Shown in pieces: positions 53,701 through 62,895 of a stretch of 64,000 nucleotides of DNA. The notes under the pieces were generated by a model that did no database searches, was not told where the DNA came from, and saw only the letters and a program-made list of their open reading frames with translations. Position 1 is the first letter of the stretch; every line of letters starts with the position of its first letter. Origin of the DNA: Todiramphus chloris collaris (lineage: Eukaryota; Chordata; Aves; Coraciiformes; Alcedinidae). A program made the position numbers and the translations under genes. The stretch is taken from NCBI GenBank assembly GCA_025345505.1, contig JANVCC010000056.1, positions 62,001 through 126,000 of the forward strand. Reading direction: 5' to 3'.

Positions 53701-56700
53701 GCATGTCTAGATATCCTCAGATTAAGTCTAGATGTCTATGTGAAAGGTGGACTCACTATTCCAATCAAAGTGATTGACTTCAAGGGATAATTGGGGAAAT
53801 TTAATAACTTGTGATTAGGGTCAGACTACATAATCTAGTGTTTTGCGGTTGGTTTTTTTTCTGTTTTTAAGAGTTCTGTGAAACTTTATTCTCTGGATGT
53901 AATTTACACAATACATTTATAACTGGAATTTTACCAATCCTTTTTCTAGCCTGGGAGCAAGAAGATGTTTCTTGGCATCCATTACTTGCACTTCAAGCTT
54001 TTAAAAGTACTTTTCTTTTATTCCATGTCTCAGAGTGCACCTGAGGGATGTATAAATGACCCATCTATGTGTACATATATTGTTGTTGCTAAAGTGCATT
54101 CACTGTTCTGTAGTTCTGTTCTGAATCACAGTATGCAGCATTGGAAACAAATATAGGTCCTGGAGATCATCATTTGTTGGATTAAAATAGATGATCAAAG
54201 CTATCTGATCACAGACATTCCAGCATAACTCTCTCACTGATATTCTGGTTCAATAATTTAGTTAAAATAGTATTTATAATTATTTATATGTATAATATAT
54301 TATTTTAAATATATAAAACAGATATCTGAGTCAGTTAAAAATAAGAACACATGCTAACTTCAGAAAATTACTATTATTATTATGCTAGCTTGTACAGTAG
54401 CTCATTATGGTTATACTTATGAATAGCCACAGGAAAATGCATATGTGATTTCAAATTTTCTTGCATTGTCTTATATAATGAAACATCCTTTCCACACATC
54501 TGTTGATTTATTTTTTTTATTCACTAATCCTCAGTGAATTTTCAATTCAAGATGTCTTTAATGAAACTCTGGATATGGTGACCGTTATATATTTTAATTT
54601 TTTTCCTTCAGTTCAATTTAAATTGAGTCTTCATGACAGAAGTTTCCAGCACGGTGTTTTCTTTCTTTCGAGCTGCTTTGTTAAGCTTTTGCTGCATTGG
54701 AATGCACTAAAATAATACACGTTCATAATTTAAAGAACTTTTTATGAATTGCACCTTCATAATATTCCGTTTCCTGCTCTTTCCACAGGGCGTTACCCAA
54801 AACTAGTGTTTCACTTTCAACTCAAGCGAAACATCTTGTATTTCATACTGGAGACATATGTACCATCAATCCTACTGGTTGTGCTCTCTTGGGTATCATT
54901 TTGGATAAGCCAGTCATCAGTTCCAGCCAGAATCTGCATAGGTGAGAAGCTGATAAAAACAACAAAATAGAAACCAAACCAAGAGTTAGGTCACTAAAGT
55001 GCTTGCTTATTGCACATACATGTCATCCATTTCCAAAAGTTGTGAACACTTCTGAGTTTTATGGAATTACTTTTCTGATTTGCCATTTGCAGTACATCAT
55101 GCAGATTCCCCTTAAAGACTTGCTACTCTCTAACTAAGAAAACATCTTTGGTAGCTACAGGAGACTTGGAGGCAGGGGAGGCTGCTGAAAGCAAAGGAAA
55201 AAGTCATTTTGGAAATAAATTCAACATATCTAAACATGTGGCATGGACAGGCAGAATTGTGAGGCTTTTGTAAGGTCTAATGATGCATACTAATTAACAC
55301 ATGAATAGTAAGAGAATTATAAGAGATGAAATATAATTAATTTCAAATAAAGGAGATTATGAAAGAGAAAGAATGCAAATCAGTTCCGATCAGACTGCAG
55401 GTGGGATGGGAAAAACACTCCTACAGAATAGGGAAGAAAGAAAGATTTCACATCAAATGAAGCCAGTGGGCAGTTGCGCTGAGCAAAATGGTATGTGAAT
55501 GCTTTAAAGGGAACATTTAGTATTGCAATAATAATGTATTAATCATAAATATGCATTCTATGACACCAAAATCTATCTCCTTTTAATTTACAGTATTTTA
55601 AGCTTTACAAACATTTCTCATGAGCATTTTTAAGTATTTAACTTCAGAATCATAAGTTCATGAGAAGGCCTCCTTTCCATAACATGACACATTAAATGCT
55701 GTGGCATACAAGGAGTTCACAGAGCCAGGAATAACTTTTGTAGTAGGGCCCTAGCTATGATAACTTAGATCTTCCTTGCTATGATATGAGACCTTGCTTG
55801 CTATGAGACCCTCCTTGCTGTGATAACTTAGATTTTTGCATTCCACAGGTGTTACCACAGTCCTTACTATGACAACACTGATGATGGGAGCCAGGACTTC
55901 ACTTCCAAGTGCTAACTGCTTTATTAAAGCAATTGATGTGTACCTTGGTATCTGCTTCAGTTTCATCTTTGGAGCACTGTTAGAGTATGCTGTGGCTCAT
56001 TTCTGCACTCTGCATCGACTCAGTTCAAAGGAACTTCCAAAGGTATTTTAATTCTTTGATTGCTGTCTTATGGAACATACTTCAGTTATACCTGCTAAAG
56101 AGAATGAACTATCTTGGCACTAATGGTAAATGTATTTATGGAAGTTTCTATTTTAGAATAAGGACAGTCAAAATAGAATAACCTTGTGAAAAAAAGAAAA
56201 TTTTGTGTATACCTGTGGCTTTTCGGAAGAGATCAAACAAACTGAAACACCCTTCCATAATGAATCTCTCTTTGGCATGGACCGTATGACCATTTATCAA
56301 ATAATGTGCTAGATGTATCACAAAAATCACAGGCACTTGTTGTCTCAGTTATTGTCAGCAATGTGCTAGATGTATCACAAAAATCACAGGCACTTGTTCT
56401 TACTTGTCAGCAATGGCATACATACACTAAATTACAGTTCATAAATTAGACTGAGGTTGGTGACTTGATCTTATTACAATACAGAAAAAAAAATTTCTCA
56501 CATTCTGTTTATGAAACCTTCTACACTTGTATGATACAGGACTCAGTTTACTAGCAGACAGCTTCACATATTAGCTGTTCCAGATCCCGATAGCCTTCCG
56601 ATCACATATTCTCTTTCAACATCTTCATTTGAAGCTCAGACTGGCATTCACTTTCTGTTCTGCATCGTTATTATAACAACACTTCTTTAATGAGCTTCTC

Positions 56701-59700
56701 ACAACTCTGAAATACTGTGAAATATACTTTAAGTGAAAAGGATCAAATTAAAATAGGTGTTTTTGAGTCTGGTGGTTGTTGTCATCTTGCTGAAATAATA
56801 AGGACTGTTTCATGAAAAAGTTTTGTCACATCTTCCATCTCCAGTGTTTAGCACTGCTTTAATAAGCAGTGAGAAAGAAATGACAGGAAGTTGGAAGTTG
56901 GTTGTCTTGCATCTTTTAATTATTAACACAATGTAATATGAATGATAGGAAAGAAAATTTTAAGCATCTCTTGAAATTTCTGTATGAATAGAAAAAAAGT
57001 AAAACATGGAGAATGAGAATGACAGAAAAAGAAAAGCAGGAAGAAGTTTGACTGACTGCTGTAGGGATAAATGGCCAGAATAAGAAAGATAACTACTTAA
57101 GCCAAACTAGAGCATCACAAATGCCTGAGCAAGTTCCTCAGGAGGCTGAAGAAGCCATATATTGAGTTCAAGTGGAGCAGCTTAAAACTAATAGTCAGCT
57201 AATTTTTTTTATGCCTAGATAGTTCAACAATTAATATGGGATTATTGCTGTTTGGGTAAGAGATAGGTTCTGTAAATGTCCAGGAGCATGTTCAAAGACA
57301 TCATTAGAGCTAGGTGTGTGGAGAGTGACTGAAAAATGGGCACAAAGCTGATCCACCCAGTGGCTTTTAAAAGACAAAATCGAACAAGGGAATGTCTGCA
57401 ATTGGACAAACACTTGTTTCAAATGACAATTTGAGTGGAAAGCCTGAAAGTAATTTTTCTTGGCAAGGTAGAATCAGTGACAATTCCCTCTGAGTACATC
57501 CATCTTGTAAAGTAAGTGGTTGTCATTTTGCTCATAGATCAGGGGGAAAAAAAAAAAGCTTATTGGAGGTTTGGGTAAGAAGGTAAAGTGGTTCAGTGTT
57601 TGGATGATTAAGCATCTTTAGATCTGTGAAGGGCATTTTTGACTGCCCTTGCCTTTGCCTGCCTGTGTCAGGTTCCCTTCCATCTGAGGCACATGTACTA
57701 GCACTTGCAGATGGAGCAGACATGGGAACTCAAGGACTTGAAAGATGTGGAGTAAGTGGAGGTACAGCCCTAAAATGAGGAAGGAAGAAAGACTTAAGAT
57801 ACAGTTTTGTGATTGATTTAATGGCTGAAAGGGATGGTTTGTCTCTTCAGCCATGTTTCTTCCTTTTGCTGTGCATTGGGAGTGAGCAAGCCAGTCCAGC
57901 TCCTTGCCCACATAAACATATAAGGGAAGGGCCAGTTGGTTGGTCCTAGATCAACTCAAGAATCTGTAGAATAAGGAAAATACCCGTAAAGTCCTTTTCC
58001 TACTGTAGCCAAGGACAAGCATTGCTTACTGAGCAGGGTGCCATGAAGAGCACACTTGACTTGTATTTCTCATTTCTCACTGTAAAAACCGAAACATTAC
58101 AGGGACAGAAGTAGCAGATAACATCTCATGTCACTGTCTAGCAGGTGCTTAATAACTTTGTGTGTGAGTATCGTCATCATAAATGTGTTCTCATTATCAT
58201 ATTCTCTTGTGGACACAGGTTAATTAGAAATCTCCCCTCCCAGATTGTTATTCCCTTATAAGAGCTGATACAGAATTAGCACTCAGAATTATGTAAATAA
58301 ATGTAGGGGGTGAACTGAAAATATAACCCTCAGTCTTGTATAGGAATTAGTTGTACTGGTTTGCTCTTTAAGGCAGTAGGGCACAGGCATATCAGGTCGT
58401 TTTAAAGCTTCTAGGGTCTCTGGTTTAGAATGTAAACTGAATGAAGAGCTCATCATATCCACAGTCTTGTGGTGTCTCACATCATGTGAACCAGGACCCA
58501 CAGGGAAAGCTTCAAAACTAGCATCAAATGCAGAGGTACCACCTGCTGCAAGGAAGGTCAGGTGGAATGTGCCCTTCACATGAGCTGCGTAACAGACCGC
58601 CTAAGTGGAGAGGTTTCCTCTACAAAATCCTGAGTTTCTTCTCTTTCATACAAATGTGTGAACTGTGCTCTCCTATACAACAGAGAGATTCTCCTTGGCC
58701 TCCATCTGTCTTTCATTTAAACCTATCCCTTTTGTTCAGAAAGGTGGAAAGTTTGAAAACTTAAAATAAGGTTACAAGGGCAGTGCTCAGCCTACGTGAC
58801 ATTTCTGTGTAAGCATTGTGCAGTCTTTCAGAACACCGCTTAAGTCCCAGGTGTGCAATAATCAAGGTTGAAATACATTTAATCTTGATCATCTTATTCA
58901 ATGGAAGTGACAACTTTCCTCTGTTCTTTTGGTTGTTAGATGTCAGCAAACACTTCAGTATAATCAACAGACACAGAGCAGGTGCCGTGTACAGTACTTT
59001 TTCAAGTGATGTATGGTACCTTTCCTGGATCTAGCCAATTTTATTTTCAAGCAGAGCCCTTCTTAGTGCCAGCTGCCATTTTCTTATTGACAGCTGGAAT
59101 CCAGAAAAAACTTAGTGTGATGTTTAAAATTAGAGCCACAGTTGAACACTCAAGACGCAATTATTTTTTTTGTACTTTAAACCAGCCCAGTCTTTTATCA
59201 CACTAATTTCTCTGTAGTGAGTTGGAAAAGTCCCTTGATAGCCCCAGTTTATAAGACGTCAGATTTTTATAAACTAGCAGTTGTGGTTCTCCTCTAGACT
59301 AGCCTTCTTCTTTTCAAGCACTGTGATACAGCACTTTCGCTGTAAACTTCTCTATGTTCAGCGAGAGCCCTGCCTTGTAACACTGCAAACAGAATCAAGT
59401 GCATATGAACTGTATATGGTATTTTCTGCTTAACTAATAGCTGCCTCTTGGGGAGTAGAAAGGAGTTAAGAATAGCCTCATACAAATTGTTCACATGCAG
59501 TTGTATAAAAAGAAAAAATAGCACGTACGTTATGTGCTTTCATGCTCTGCAGTAAAACTAATTCTATACAACTTCTAGCCAGCCCTACCTGAGAGACAAA
59601 TAGACTCTTAGCCTAAGTATTGCCCCAGATCCTGCCAGTTTTGAAGTACAGATGCTGTTTTGCCTTTTTTTTTCCCTTCCTAAAAGATGAGAACAGGGAA

Positions 59701-61962
59701 AAAGGAGTCAGGAATCTTCTTACAGGTATTTTATTAACTTTTGAAGCACCAAGTGCATTCATTAGCCTGTTGCTCTGGTGCCTTGTTTCAAGTGCCAGAT
59801 GCTGCTGACAAAGGCTCCTTTGCCATCCCCAGTGCTTCTCTCAGCTGTCTGAACATTTTGAAGCAGAAGAGCTAGGTATTTACAACAAAGTTAGGGCCCG
59901 AGTAAAATTCCAGGTTTGAGTTTTAGTATTACCCTGGGGATTAAGGTTCAGAAATTGTTCCTCTTTGTCATTTATAGGCAAACTTTTATCCTGGCCTTTG
60001 GTTTCAAAATTCTCGTGCAGCTGCAGGAGGCTAGGTGGAGGATGAGCAAGGTTTTGTAGTCAGTATATGTTTAGGATATGTGTTGAGCTACATTTATCTC
60101 TTTCAAAACATACTGGATTTTTTTTTTTTTTTAATTTGACGTGAAAAGCAGTTAATAACCCCTTTTTCTAGCTCTGTCTGCTTCACTGATTCACAGCAGT
60201 CTGAGGACATTGTCCAGACCCCACTTTAATTTTCAAGGATGTTACTAATTTTAGATGAAGAAACACTCAAGAACTGTGCCGTCTACAGGTACCCTGGGCG
60301 GAAGAGCAATTCTGCACCAGCATGGAGATCACTCAGGTGGCTTAATGAGTGTTCTTTGGCTTTAATAGCTGGTGTATTTCTAAATGAGCTTTTTGTGTGG
60401 CTACACACAGGGCTGTACATCTTAACTTTTCTAAAATTTGTCCTTGCCTAATCTATTTTTTTCTCATGATGCAAATGGAAAATATAAAGTTGTTGAGAGG
60501 GAAGAAATATTTCACAAATAAATAAAGAACCTTTTCTTGCTTGGATGCCACTTACCGATTTGAAGAGTAATAAAATAATCAGGAGAAAATTAAAATTAAG
60601 TGTACACTTGCTGGAATTAAAATGACTCCTCCTCCAACTATGCAAATTTATGTTTAGCTTAGAGACAAAGTTGTAGGCTGTCTTTGTAGCTTGGATCTGC
60701 TGGTATCTCTGCAATATCCCAAACCAAATTAAATATCCCAAACTTTTCAAGAAAGTTTGTGTTTAGAGCCGAAGCTGCAGCTGATGTCTAATCCTCTGTC
60801 CTCTGAGTCACTAACAGAAAACACACTGACTTCAAAGGGTGAAGATTTCATACATGAACTTCATGGCTCCAAGCCATTTTTAATCAGAGAAACAAAACCC
60901 ACGAGAAGGCTTGTAGAACATTCTCCAAAGAGCTGTCTTGATGCACTGAAGCACATAAAAATGTGCTTAACCTTAGCAAAACTTTGAATTTAAAGTATGG
61001 GTTTCAGGACTTGAAAGAAAGTAGTATGAGCTATTTAATATTGAACTAGGTGTAGGGCTTGTCCTTCTTTATGAACACCACTTTTTTTTCCCCCCCTTTT
61101 TGTAGTTTTTTTGTTTTCTTTTTGGATTTTTTTAAAGGAACTTGATTTTCATCACATAGCACTGGAGTAGCCAACTGCACAGAAGGAGAGTGTCTTCTGT
61201 TTTGGGGTATTTGATTTGGGGTGCAGCCTGCTTGACTAGATGATCTGCAGCTCCACCACCTTCTCCATCTGCAGACTGGTGCTTTTCTTTTCCCACTTTC
61301 TAGACACTGACCTTTGCCAATGCTTTCCCTGAGCAGAAGACAGGTTCTTGTGCATTTCATGGATTTGCTGTCTTAAGTAAAGCTTAGTGGGCCATATTTG
61401 AACAAATCAAACTTTGCTCAATGGTCCTATGAAAACTTTTGCAGTAAGATGTTAAGTCAGTGTTTTTCCTGTAAACAGAGGCTTTGAAAGCTGAAAAGAG
61501 CTATCTGGTGCATGTAGAGGCACTCGCCCTTGAAATCAAGGAACAAGCTACAGGAGGAGTTGTAAGAAAAATCCTATTATTTGATGCAGTGCTAAAGCAA
61601 ATAGGTAATGAAACATGCACTTAAGTCCCTGCTATTTTGTTTCCTATAAGGATGAGGATGAAGAGGCTGAAGAAGCGGGGAATGAAATCCTGGCAGCAGT
61701 CGCTAACAGTTGCAGTGCCCCTGACAATACAAACAAGAGCGATTCAAACAAGAGCAGCAAAACCAGCATTGACAGAAAAAGGGAGAGAAGTAAACACAAT
61801 GGGTGTAATTCACCAACGTCAGTAATGAAAAGACTTTTCTGTATCTTTGATTGCTTCCGTGTTAAAAATCCTTACCACATAGACAACTATGCCAGATTTT
61901 CTTTCCCATTATCATTCGTCATAATTAATGTATTTTATTGGGTATATTACTTGTATTTCTAA
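23697..61962 (+). CDS. GABRP: GABA-A receptor pi-class subunit, nine coding exons, 441 aa
   Basis: Ligand-gated chloride channel subunit of the Cys-loop family, which assembles into pentamers in the plasma membrane. The CDS is a join of 23697-23752, 29886-29989, 38521-38588, 39982-40199, 40864-40946, 45409-45546, 54789-54941, 55849-56042 and 61651-61962; all introns are GT-AG and the phases agree. Seen in the translation: signal peptide about 1-19; Cys-loop C156-C170 with 13 residues between; sequons N98, N141 and N192; M1 about 239-261; M2 about 270-292 with TTVLTMTT and 9' Leu279; M3 about 302-324; M4 about 419-440. P268-A269-R270 before M2 fits an anion channel, and Cys at M2 2' (C272) matches the PARxCIG of pi. 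From memory of the family, the N-terminal domain and M1-M3 look most like pi ([32 protein letters not shown]) and human pi is about 440 residues. The loop 325-415 does not resemble human pi, so a pi-related paralogue remains possible. Confidence 0.9.
25433..25661 (+). repeat. GT-rich low-complexity block
   Basis: About 230 bases consist almost entirely of T and G in GTTT/TTTGG-like units. Open frames across it encode Phe/Trp/Gly/Val strings on one strand and Lys/Pro/Asn/Thr strings on the other, and are not genes. It lies in intron 2. Confidence 0.9.
26625..26657. repeat. Perfect 14-bp inverted repeat (hairpin)
   Basis: GTCTGTTAAGACAC (26625-26638) and its exact reverse complement (26644-26657) flank a 5-base loop. 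Related but imperfect inverted segments follow to about 26726, so the site is a cluster of hairpins. Confidence 0.85.
26735..26785 (+). repeat. 27-bp tandem duplication
   Basis: CTCTCCTTAGTGGCTAGAAC at 26735 is repeated at 26762 with one change (G for A). It follows the hairpin cluster directly and precedes the CR1 at 26865. Confidence 0.8.
26865..27197 (+). mobile_element. CR1 retroposon 3' end (diverged copy)
   Basis: CR1 blocks are in order: GATAGGACAAGAGGCAATGG, TTTTTCACAGTGAGGGTGA, CACTGGAATGGTCTGCCCAG, GGGGGGTTGGACTAGGTGAT and GGTCCCTTTCAACC. It is a more diverged subfamily than the 14-kb copy. A frame open for about 100 codons crosses it but is not a gene. It lies in intron 2, in the same direction as the gene. 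Confidence 0.92.
29886..29989 (+). CDS. GABRP: Exon 3: N-terminus of mature protein
   Basis: The exon follows TTTTAG and is followed by GTAAGT. It encodes residues 19-53 plus the first base of codon 54. It includes the GYNKYLRP motif, equivalent to the GYNKFLRP that I recall near the mature N-terminus of pi. A second AG lies five bases inside the exon (29889-29890). Using that one would shift the frame and reach TGA after four codons, so the first AG is the productive site. Confidence 0.92.
31590..32128 (-). pseudogene. ND5 5' fragment (mitochondrial origin), frameshifted
   Basis: NADH dehydrogenase subunit 5 belongs to respiratory complex I in mitochondria; this copy is a non-functional nuclear fragment. 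Translation from the ATG at 32126-32128 (minus strand) gives an ND5 N-terminus with LNTSTAAI and [15 protein letters not shown] follows, in the position of Trp in the mitochondrial code, then EWK. One extra base near 31880 shifts the frame. After it, the other frame continues with WSILQFTTWY (two more TGA-as-Trp) and [14 protein letters not shown], the conserved quinone-oxidoreductase core motif. The fragment stops near EANTA, well short of the roughly 600-residue protein. Confidence 0.92.
32129..32199 (-). pseudogene. Mitochondrial tRNA-Leu(CUN) copy
   Basis: The 71-base tRNA-like segment lies directly before the ND5 ATG on the minus strand. The anticodon loop reads CTTAGGA (anticodon TAG), the T arm TTGGTGCAACTCCAA is intact, and the acceptor ends GTTTTTA and TAAAGGC can pair with G-T wobbles. 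It matches the bird mitochondrial gene as I recall it. It would not be transcribed as a tRNA in the nucleus without a suitable promoter. Confidence 0.85.
32200..32258 (-). pseudogene. Mitochondrial tRNA-Ser(AGY) copy with altered anticodon
   Basis: The short segment between the His and Leu tRNAs has acceptor ends AAGGGA and TCCCTT and the TCTTTCATCTGAG core. It lacks a D arm, as usual for this mitochondrial tRNA. Where GCTAA is expected in the anticodon loop the sequence reads GGTAA, which would destroy the GCT anticodon. Confidence 0.75.
32259..32328 (-). pseudogene. Mitochondrial tRNA-His copy
   Basis: The 70-base segment has acceptor ends GCAAGTA and TACCTGC, one mismatch, and the anticodon loop CTGTGAT (anticodon GTG). 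It abuts the ND4 end on one side and tRNA-Ser on the other, exactly as in the mitochondrial genome. Confidence 0.85.
32329..32385 (-). pseudogene. ND4 C-terminal fragment (mitochondrial origin)
   Basis: On the minus strand the last codons read [12 protein letters not shown] and end in a single T before tRNA-His, as vertebrate mitochondrial ND4 does (the stop is completed by polyadenylation). The upstream edge of the match is unclear. Confidence 0.7.
35148..35457 (+). mobile_element. CR1 retroposon 3' end
   Basis: Nearly intact CR1 tail: AAGCTGGGGAGGGACTTGT, GTGACAGGACTAGAGGGAAT, GGAACAGGTTGCCCAGAG, GGGGCTCTGAGCAACCTG and CTTTAAGGTCCTTTCCAACC, ending in ATTCTATTCTATGAT. It is the best preserved copy in the window, in intron 3, about 2.8 kb from the mitochondrial insertion. 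Confidence 0.95.
38521..38588 (+). CDS. GABRP: Exon 4: first beta strand of the ligand-binding domain
   Basis: The 68-bp exon lies between TTTGCAG and GTATTG. It completes Asn54 and encodes residues 55-76, including [19 protein letters not shown]. This SxSEx(N)M segment precedes the DYT motif in all GABA-A subunits. It ends in phase 0. Confidence 0.95.
38589..39981 (+). other. GABRP: Intron 4
   Basis: About 1.4 kb, GTATTG...TTTTAG, with the TA/TG microsatellite at 39131. Confidence 0.93.
39131..39187 (+). repeat. TA/TG microsatellite
   Basis: Alternating TG and TA dinucleotide runs (TGTGTATATATATATATG, then TGTGTGTGTGTATATG) are probably length-polymorphic. They lie in intron 4, about 0.8 kb before exon 5. 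Confidence 0.9.
39982..40199 (+). CDS. GABRP: Exon 5: ligand-binding domain core
   Basis: The 218-bp exon lies between TTTTAG and GTATGT and encodes residues 77-148 plus two bases of Arg149. It contains [12 protein letters not shown], the LWVPDTF motif of loop A (112-117), KKSFLHD and the sequons N98 and N141. Its position and length match the 218-221-bp exon found at this place in the GABA-A family. The arginine codon split as CG|G at the 3' edge is also characteristic. Confidence 0.97.
40200..40863 (+). other. GABRP: Intron 5
   Basis: 664 bases, GTATGT...TTTAAG. No repeat or other element is recognised. Confidence 0.95.
40864..40946 (+). CDS. GABRP: Exon 6: Cys-loop
   Basis: The 83-bp exon, the standard length at this position in GABA-A genes, lies between a T-rich tract with AAG and GTAAGA. 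It encodes residues 149-176 plus the first base of Trp177. It carries [16 protein letters not shown] and the second cysteine, giving the disulphide pair C156/C170 that defines the receptor superfamily. An overlapping open frame starts upstream at 40763 but is intronic. Confidence 0.97.
40947..45408 (+). other. GABRP: Intron 6
   Basis: About 4.5 kb, GTAAGA...CTACAG. It has a poly-T run at 41329-41347 and a GC-richer patch at 44755-45050 with an open frame of 112 codons, not assigned. Confidence 0.95.
45409..45546 (+). CDS. GABRP: Exon 7: ligand-binding domain, loops B, F and C region
   Basis: The 138-bp exon, the standard length, lies between CTCTACAG and GTAAAA. It encodes residues 177-222 plus one base of Gly223. 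It contains [16 protein letters not shown] (sequon N192) and LRLAQYT, which point to the pi class rather than alpha, beta, gamma or delta. The region before YETG corresponds to loop C. Confidence 0.97.
47244..47290 (+). repeat. Short tandem repeat ATAAATAACAGTTA
   Basis: Two near-complete copies and a shortened third copy of a TTATAAATAACAGTTA unit lie in intron 7. Confidence 0.75.
47940..48870 (-). mobile_element. Ancient CR1-family LINE fragment, antisense to the gene
   Basis: Degraded blocks of the antisense strand of an old amniote CR1 are recognisable in the right order: CCTGACAGATGTTTCTAGG, CTAATCTTGATCTCCCTTGC, GACCCAAAACTGGGTACCC, CAGCTTGTGAT, TACTTGCTTTTGTTGAATT and GAGCAGTACTGGGCACAAGA with GACCCCATGTG. 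The element is about 0.9 kb and heavily mutated. Several open frames of 70-116 codons over it are chance frames. It lies in intron 7. Assignment to CR1 rather than a related LINE rests on recalled consensus. Confidence 0.7.
51668..51688. repeat. GT/AC hairpin microsatellite
   Basis: An 8-base GTGTGTGT arm is followed by ATTG and then ACACACAC: a small perfect hairpin made from two opposed dinucleotide runs, in intron 7. Confidence 0.75.
54789..54941 (+). CDS. GABRP: Exon 8: pre-M1 and transmembrane segment M1
   Basis: The 153-bp exon, the standard length, lies between TTTCCACAG and GTGAGA. It encodes residues 223-273: the [14 protein letters not shown] linker, M1 ([23 protein letters not shown], about 239-261), then the short M1-M2 loop SQSSVPAR and the first residues of M2. 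It ends inside the Gly274 codon. Confidence 0.97.
54942..55848 (+). other. GABRP: Intron 8
   Basis: 907 bases, GTGAGA...CCACAG. The degenerate tandem repeat occupies its last 100 bases. Confidence 0.95.
55754..55834 (+). repeat. Degenerate tandem repeat before exon 9
   Basis: CTATGATAACTTAGA, CCTTGCTATGATATGAGACC, CTTGCTATGAGACCC and CCTTGCTGTGATAACTTAGA form imperfect 15-25-base repeats. The last copy ends about 15 bases from the exon 9 acceptor, so the array occupies the usual branch-point zone. Confidence 0.8.
55849..56042 (+). CDS. GABRP: Exon 9: pore helix M2 and M3
   Basis: The 194-bp exon lies between TTCCACAG and GTATTT. It encodes residues 274-338: the pore helix with [13 protein letters not shown] (9' Leu279), the M2-M3 linker [12 protein letters not shown]3 (about 302-324, [20 protein letters not shown]) and the first dozen residues of the cytoplasmic loop. 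It ends in phase 0 after lysine 338. A degenerate repeat lies directly upstream of its acceptor. Confidence 0.97.
56043..61650 (+). other. GABRP: Intron 9
   Basis: About 5.6 kb, GTATTT...TATAAG. It contains the 57-bp tandem duplication near its 5' end and A/T runs. A cassette exon was looked for near 61480 and not supported. Confidence 0.93.
56303..56398 (+). repeat. 57-bp tandem duplication
   Basis: A 39-base block beginning AATGTGCTAGATGTATCAC occurs identically at 56303-56341 and 56360-56398 (period 57). A further TGTCAGCAATG at about 56406 marks a partial third repeat. It lies in intron 9, about 260 bases after exon 9. Confidence 0.9.
61651..61962 (+). CDS. GABRP: Exon 10: M3-M4 loop, M4 and stop
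   Basis: The coding part follows a T/C-rich tract and TATAAG and encodes residues 339-441 then TAA. The loop starts with an acidic cluster ([12 protein letters not shown]), continues with Ser/Asn/Lys-rich sequence and a basic patch around 380-386 (RKRERSK), then [11 protein letters not shown] with cysteines 402 and 406, and the M4 helix ending in YYLYF. M4 and the aromatic end resemble pi (YYMYF in human, from memory). The loop sequence is unlike the human pi loop I recall. No stop interrupts the frame. Confidence 0.93.
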   Translation, partial: DEDEEAEEAGNEILAAVANSCSAPDNTNKSDSNKSSKTSIDRKRERSKHNGCNSPTSVMKRLFCIFDCFRVKNPYHIDNYARFSFPLSFVIINVFYWVYYLYF

Positions 61963-62173
61963 ATATTTTAATGTGTAAAATTGGTTTAAAGTCTAGAAAG
62001 TGGATGTGGGAGGGGAAGTTGCAGAAGGATGATGAAGTTGCATTTGGATAAAGGAATATGAAAGGACATGCCATATTTTCAAGCATTTCTACAAAGTTTT
62101 TTGTTAACTCACTTTTCCACTCTTAAATGACTGTCATCCAAAACCGACTTTCCTATTAGCATGCATGTCCCAT

Positions 62174-62179
62174 ATTAAA
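62174..62179 (+). terminator. GABRP: Candidate polyadenylation signal ATTAAA
   Basis: This is the first common variant signal after the stop codon, about 210 bases downstream, with T- and GT-rich sequence 20-60 bases further on. No canonical AATAAA was found between 61963 and 64000, so the true 3' end may be here or beyond the window. Confidence 0.3.
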
Positions 62180-62895
62180 CTGTTTATCAAAGGCTAATAA
62201 GTCCTTTTTTAATATTTCAATGGTCAGTGTTATTGAATAAGTTATATTACGCTTATTTCTGAACTGCACTGAATACACTCAAACATAAAAACAATGAAGT
62301 GTTGTTTTCCTGATATGCTTTCAGTATTCAATTCCTTCTAGTTTTGTCAAGAATGCATAAATTTTCCAGATTATATAAGAAAATGTATAATTGCAGGTCA
62401 AAGTGTTTTTTCTTCATAGCAAGAAATATCTTTAAAGGCATATGCTTCCAACATAAAACAAACAGTATATTTGTAAGGTCACAAATATGTGTCGAGACTC
62501 CTCTATATTGTCAGACAGAACTCCCATAGGCATCAGTGGGTTTTCTGAGTAAGTGCTATGCAGAATATAGAAATGGACTGAAGCCAAAAGGTTTAGATTC
62601 AGAGAGATGTTTTTCTCAAGTGAGGACATACTTAGGTGTTGGTCAGTTCTTAATGGAATATAGCCATTTATCCTAATGTTTATATTCTCTACTCTGATGT
62701 GCTTAATTTTCAGCTTAGCAAATTGCTCTCAAGTCACTTGCCATTGAAAATCTCACATAAAGATGAAAAAGCTTACTTCTTGAATTGAAAAGAAATCCCT
62801 GGATACGCCATAACTCTTGATGAAAAAGGGGAAAATTTTACACAAATGAAATTATGACCCACATGAGAGAATGGCTATGCTTGTTGTTAACAGTC

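Larger units (their letters stand above)
45547..54788 (+). other. GABRP: Intron 7
   Basis: About 9.2 kb, GTAAAA...CCACAG, the longest intron between coding exons. It holds the short tandem repeat (47244), the ancient antisense CR1 (47940-48870) and the GT/AC hairpin (51668). The rest is unassigned. Confidence 0.95.

Noticed and set aside
54789-56042. Assignment to a beta, delta or rho subunit
   Set aside because: M2 is preceded by PAR with Cys at 2', and the [15 protein letters not shown] and [17 protein letters not shown] segments fit pi better; beta would show AARVALG and rho has a different M2.
61480-61575. Possible cassette exon before exon 10 (an AG after a T-rich tract at 61479 and GTAAGA at 61571)
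   Set aside because: In the phase required by exon 9 it meets a stop at the third codon, and the standard exon 9 to exon 10 joining already gives a full subunit.
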